The notes under the pieces are model-generated. The model worked only from the letters and a program-made list of their open reading frames with translations. It made no database searches and was not told the origin of the DNA. This document shows, one piece after another, positions 7,103 to 7,840 of a stretch of 7,840 bases of DNA (its first letter is position 1; the number at the start of each line of letters is the position of its first letter). Origin of the DNA: an uncultured Lachnospiraceae bacterium. Lineage in GTDB: Bacteria; Bacillota; Clostridia; Lachnospirales; Lachnospiraceae. A program made the position numbers and the translations under genes. The stretch is taken from NCBI GenBank assembly GCA_900313435.1, contig OMRF01000121.1:1-7840 (forward strand), written 5' to 3'.

Positions 7103-7110
7103 CAAATAGC

Positions 7111-7365
7111 ATGATAAAAACCACTTTGAAAATAGAAGGTATGATGTGTTCCATGTGTGAGGCGCATATCTGCGACACGATCCGAAAGGCCGTCCCCTCC
7201 GCAAAAAAGGTGGTTGCCTCGCGGGGCAAAAGAGAAGCGTCTTTTCTGACGGAGGATGCGGTGGACGAAGATCTGTTGAAAGAAGCCATCGCATCGACGG
7301 GATATACCTGCATTGATGTGGAGGCAGCCCCCTATGAAAAGAAGGGGCTGTTCGGAAGAAAATGA
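7111..7365 (+). CDS. Heavy-metal-associated (HMA) domain protein, putative metallochaperone
   Basis: An 84-residue cytoplasmic protein made of a single ferredoxin-like HMA domain. The metal loop is GMMCSMC at 10-16 with C13 and C16 as ligands, the GMxCxxC signature of copper chaperones and P-type ATPase N-domains. The rest follows the beta-alpha-beta-beta-alpha-beta order: helix from about 17 to 27, middle strands around 31-47, second helix LLKEAIASTGY at about 54-64. The last 12 residues (YEKKGLFGRK at the end) form a basic tail outside the domain. The start is set by AAGGGG and by the promoter position. The TGA overlaps the ATG of the ZIP transporter (ATGA, 7362-7365), so the two proteins are made together. 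CxxC HMA domains normally carry Cu(I), whereas ZIP proteins import divalent ions, so its metal may be Zn, Fe or Cu; the sequence does not decide. Mercuric-type roles are less likely without mer genes. Confidence 0.85.
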   Translation: MIKTTLKIEGMMCSMCEAHICDTIRKAVPSAKKVVASRGKREASFLTEDAVDEDLLKEAIASTGYTCIDVEAAPYEKKGLFGRK

Positions 7366-7840
7366 ACACGGTCATTACGGGGCTTCTGATCCCCTTTATC
7401 GGTACCTCTGCCGGAGCCGCCTGCGTGTTTTTTCTGAAAAAGGATCTGAGTCGCGGCGTTCAGCGGGCTCTGACAGGCTTCGCGGCGGGCGTCATGGTTG
7501 CAGCCTCCATCTGGAGTCTGATCGTCCCGGCAATCGAGCAATCCTCTGAAATGGGGAATCTCGCCTTCCTTCCGGCCTTTCTTGGCTTCTGGGCAGGTAT
7601 CCTGTTCCTGTTGCTGCTGGACCACGTCATCCCGCACCTGCACAGGAGCATCGACCAGGCAGAGGGACCGAAGAACCATCTGACACGGACTGCCATGATG
7701 GCCTTGGCTGTGACGCTTCACAACATCCCGGAGGGCATGGCGGTGGGCGTCGTCTATGCAGGGCTTTTAAGCGGTTCGGAAGACATCACGGCGGGCGGTG
7801 CAATGGCGCTGGCTCTCGGAATCGCCATCCAGAACTTTCC
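7362..7840 (+). CDS. ZIP family metal transporter, N-terminal 159 residues (3' end outside window)
   Basis: The frame opens at ATG 7362 inside the preceding stop (ATGA) and remains open to the window end. The product is a membrane transporter of the ZIP (ZupT/GufA) family, which imports divalent metals such as zinc, iron or manganese. Hydrophobic segments are seen at about 4-26, 36-58, 67-87 and 111-133, with another beginning near 145. The signature TLHNIPEGMAVG places H120, N121, P123 and E124 in the family's core metal site, and the second metal-site helix begins as GIAIQNFP at 152 onward before the edge cuts it. The loop after the third helix reads DHVIPHLH (87-94), a short His-rich motif typical of ZIP proteins and probably involved in metal capture. 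Codons differ from the left-hand genes: 12 of 22 Leu are CTG and none of 13 Ile is ATA. No separate ribosome site is apparent, so translation is likely coupled. Confidence 0.93.
   Translation, partial: MNTVITGLLIPFIGTSAGAACVFFLKKDLSRGVQRALTGFAAGVMVAASIWSLIVPAIEQSSEMGNLAFLPAFLGFWAGILFLLLLDHVIPHLHRSIDQAEGPKNHLTRTAMMALAVTLHNIPEGMAVGVVYAGLLSGSEDITAGGAMALALGIAIQNF

Noticed and set aside
7054..7110. Longer N-terminus for the HMA protein, starting at ATG 7054
   Set aside because: This ATG overlaps the TATAAT box and lies upstream of the predicted transcript start; it has no ribosome binding site, and the 19 added residues precede a complete HMA domain. ATG 7111 has AAGGGG at the right distance.
7332..7721. 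Minus-strand open frame of about 129 codons under the HMA and ZIP genes
   Set aside because: It is antisense to two genes with clear family motifs, and its translation shows no recognisable domain. High-GC codons on the plus strand create it.

Overview
The window looks like an ordinary chromosomal stretch of a mid-GC clostridial Bacillota, most likely Lachnospiraceae. This placement is inference. It rests on good AGG/GGGGG-type ribosome binding sites, frequent GTG/TTG starts, heavy use of ATA (Ile), CTT (Leu) and AGG/AGA (Arg) codons in most genes, and an alanyl-tRNA synthetase with the four-cysteine insertion familiar from clostridial enzymes. All genes are on the + strand and there is no intergenic stretch longer than about 95 bases. 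I see no RNA genes, CRISPR, insertion sequences or long repeats.

Positions 1-7019 form one tightly packed gene string with gaps of 29 bases or less, probably one transcript entering from the left. In order it holds: the C-terminal end of a trimeric-type purine nucleoside phosphorylase; an amidohydrolase of the methylthioadenosine/S-adenosylhomocysteine deaminase group (GTG start); alanyl-tRNA synthetase alaS (GTG start); a 64-residue zinc-ribbon protein; a 707-residue protein with a cyclic-nucleotide-binding-like N-terminal barrel and a long C-terminal part I do not recognise, translationally coupled to the zinc-ribbon gene by a TAATG junction; and a four-helix membrane protein of the small multidrug export family (TTG start). 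The first two genes make a plausible purine nucleoside salvage pair, deaminating an adenosine derivative and then phosphorolysing the inosine-type product. Both carry substitutions at positions that contact substrate in relatives, so the true substrate is open.

At 7020-7110 the string ends. A clear promoter (TTGATT, 16-base spacer, TATAAT) with an imperfect palindrome over its predicted start site opens a second unit: a CxxC heavy-metal-associated domain protein, then a ZIP-family metal transporter overlapping it by ATGA and running off the right edge. The ZIP gene uses different codons from the left-hand genes (CTG and ATC dominate, no ATA), so this metal-handling unit may have a different origin. 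The strongest candidates for something undescribed are the 707-residue protein with its coupled zinc-ribbon partner, the possible variant methylthio-purine salvage pair, and the metal unit with its possible operator.
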